NCBI GenBank assembly: GCA_003167415.1
Contig: PMTF01000009.1
Location: 116,063-180,062, forward strand
DNA: 64,000 bases
Source of the DNA: Acidimicrobiaceae bacterium
GTDB taxonomy: Bacteria; Actinomycetota; Acidimicrobiia; Acidimicrobiales; RAAP-2
Direction: 5' to 3'
A program made the position numbers and the translations under genes. Below are positions 61,957-64,000 of the stretch, piece after piece (position 1 is the stretch's first letter; each line of letters begins with the position of its first letter). A model generated the notes under the pieces. That model saw nothing but the letters and a program-made list of their open reading frames with translations. It did no database searches and had not been told where the DNA came from.

Positions 61957-62388
61957 GTGCAGGTTTCGAATCTATTAGCGAACAAGAACCAAGATGTGGC
62001 CACGATTTCCCAGGAGCGCACCGTGGCCGACGCGCTGTTGCTCTTGAAGGAGCGGAGCATCGGCGCCCTGGTCGTCACCGGTCCGACACCACCGTTGGTC
62101 GGCATTTTCAGTGAGCGCGACGCCGTGCGGGCCCTGGCGACCAGTGGCGCTGCAGCGCTCGAAACGACGGTCGCCGAACTGATGTCGAGTGACGTACAGA
62201 CCTGCGACGAGACGACCACGGTGACCGAATTGATGGGACTGATGACCGAGCGGCGCATACGACACCTGCCGGTCGTGCACGAAGGTCAATTGGTGGGCAT
62301 GATCTCGATCGGCGACGTCGTGAAGGCCCGTTTCGACGAACTCGAACACGACAAGAAGGATCTGCTGGACTACGTGTCGGCGAGGTAG
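61957..62388 (+). CDS. Two-CBS-domain protein
   Basis: A 143-residue protein made of a pair of CBS domains (about 10-65 and 75-135), with GALVVTGPTPPLVGIFSERDAVRAL and HLPVVHEGQLVGMISIGDVVKAR. CBS pairs bind adenine nucleotides and usually regulate other proteins, though here there is no attached enzyme. The GTG start has an AAAGGGGGA site. The 140 bases upstream of it show nothing recognisable. Confidence 0.88.
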   Translation: MQVSNLLANKNQDVATISQERTVADALLLLKERSIGALVVTGPTPPLVGIFSERDAVRALATSGAAALETTVAELMSSDVQTCDETTTVTELMGLMTERRIRHLPVVHEGQLVGMISIGDVVKARFDELEHDKKDLLDYVSAR

Positions 62389-62413
62389 ATAGCAGCCTCG
62401 TCGCGTTCAGAAA

Positions 62414-62704
62414 TTATTCTCCGGCGAGCTTGACGGCCTTGCGGAACTTAAACCGTTCACCGAGCCAGCAGACGAGAGGAAACAGCCCAACCGTTGAGAT
62501 CATCCAACCCGTGTATTGGAGTGCATGATCGACCGGCGCAAACATTAACGCGAGACCCACGATATAAAAGCCCCACGTAATGCGCTTCCAAATCTGTGCT
62601 CGCCCGTATTGATCAGCGATGGCATCGCCAAATTGCTCACGACCGGTGTATTTGGCTCCCCAGTGATCGACACCACTCTGCTCAATCTGGTCAACAAAGC
62701 GCAT
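62414..62704 (-). CDS. Small two-helix membrane protein
   Basis: A 96-residue protein: soluble N-terminal 40 residues and two membrane helices (about 42-60 and 65-85) ending in a basic tail. No family is recognised. It lies downstream of atpC on the same strand after a 197-base spacer with no further feature seen; it may be independent. Confidence 0.55.
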   Translation of the reverse strand: MRFVDQIEQSGVDHWGAKYTGREQFGDAIADQYGRAQIWKRITWGFYIVGLALMFAPVDHALQYTGWMISTVGLFPLVCWLGERFKFRKAVKLAGE

Positions 62705-62901
62705 CAGAGTGTTGCCGCGATTGAGAACGAGAGGGAAATCGTGGCCCTTTCCAACCGGCCCGTTCGCTCGTTTACGTTCCTCAAATCGTGGATCATGACA
62801 GCTCTACGATACCCGCCGTGAGCGAGGCCACGGACGGACGGACGAGTTCGCGCAATCAGATCTCAGTCGAGAAGTTGAATCAGCGGTTGGTGCCAACGAG
62901 A

Positions 62902-63330
62902 TCACACCTTCGCGGCGCTGAGTCGCAGATCGGCCCGTTCGAGCGCGGCTCTCGCCATCACACTCGTCATGGTCGCTTGCTCGTTTCGACTGTCGGCGGC
63001 GATCTCGGCTTCCGCCGAATCCTTGGCCGCTTGCGCGCGCGCCACGTCGATCTCGCTCACCTTCTCGGCGATGCCCGCGAGGACCGTGGCGAGGGTCTCC
63101 TCTTCCCCCTCACCGGGGCCCACTTGGAAGAAACCTCCATGAACCGCAATGGCAATTTCACCCTCCGAAGTGTCAACCCGCACCACGCTCGGCACAACGT
63201 CGCCGACCATGTCCATGTGCTGCGGCAACACCGTGAACCAGCCCTCGGACGATCGCGCCACCAGTGCTTTCGCCTCACCGACCCACAGCGGCGCCTCGGG
63301 CGTTACGATTTCGACCTTCAGGGTGCTCAC
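62902..63330 (-). CDS. atpC: ATP synthase epsilon subunit
   Basis: A 142-residue F1 epsilon subunit. MSTLKVEIVTPEAPLWVGEAKALVARSSEGWFTVLPQH is the typical N-terminal beta-sandwich, and the C-terminal helical pair (VARAQAAKDSAEAEIAAD) follows. It couples rotation between F1 and Fo and may inhibit ATP hydrolysis. It follows atpD with a 2-base gap and ends the operon. Confidence 0.95.
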   Translation of the reverse strand: MSTLKVEIVTPEAPLWVGEAKALVARSSEGWFTVLPQHMDMVGDVVPSVVRVDTSEGEIAIAVHGGFFQVGPGEGEEETLATVLAGIAEKVSEIDVARAQAAKDSAEAEIAADSRNEQATMTSVMARAALERADLRLSAAKV

Positions 63331-63332
63331 GT

Positions 63333-64000
<668 letters not shown>

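Overview
The window is one contiguous, GC-rich bacterial chromosome segment with densely packed genes, many GTG/TTG starts and many 1-13 bp gene overlaps. The gene set points to an actinobacterium: a decaprenyl-phosphoryl-arabinose-type cluster (UbiA, DprE1, DprE2), an imuA'-imuB-dnaE2 mutasome under a Gram-positive LexA box, MurA with Asp in place of the usual catalytic Cys, mycothiol-type PIG-L deacetylases and GlpX. A deep-branching lineage such as Acidimicrobiia fits my impression of the proteins, but that is inference; no rRNA is present to settle it.

Layout. 1-2.9 kb: molybdenum-cofactor genes (moeA 3' part, moaD, mog) and a second MoaD-like protein coupled to a cytosolic BNR beta-propeller. 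3.3-6.4 kb: DPA-type cell-wall precursor genes. 6.5-13.4 kb: a same-strand cluster of OmpR-type two-component system, small histidine-rich membrane protein, membrane-anchored phosphodiester-glycosidase-like protein, ferric-reductase-like flavocytochrome, FMN_bind protein and ApbE flavin transferase, which reads as an extracytoplasmic flavin-based electron-transfer system. 13.7-22.5 kb: a hybrid sensor kinase, then a six-gene peptide-import operon headed by prolyl aminopeptidase. 22.8-26.8 kb: ychF, a strong hairpin, ahcY, a frameshifted phosphotransferase and a VOC protein.

26.8-31.5 kb: a minus-strand run of MgtE-N/CBS protein without membrane segments, NRAMP-related transporter with altered metal-site motifs, and two PIG-L deacetylases. 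31.6-34.9 kb: threonine aldolase, hotdog thioesterase, FabH and a nucleotidyltransferase. 35-41 kb: a MacB-like ABC exporter whose permease has poly-glycine tracts, a PPOX protein, a secreted beta-propeller and an S66 peptidase. 41-46.7 kb: the SOS mutasome operon diverging from an HMCES/SRAP gene, with a LexA box between them. 46.7-47.4 kb: an unexplained structured non-coding stretch. 47.4-53.3 kb: transporter, PadR pair, c-di-GMP enzyme and small proteins.

53.3-54.3 kb: a tRNA-Ala gene whose 3' end is duplicated 910 bp away, enclosing one DHFR-like gene and a long inverted repeat; this looks like a tiny integrated or decayed element. 55.1-58.1 kb: sulfate assimilation (cysH diverging from cysDN), with an unusual Cys-to-Met change in CysH. 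58.1-62.4 kb: meaB, murA, glpX and a CBS protein. 62.9-64 kb: the end of the ATP synthase operon (atpD partial, atpC). No CRISPR array, recognisable insertion sequence, integrase or rRNA gene was seen.
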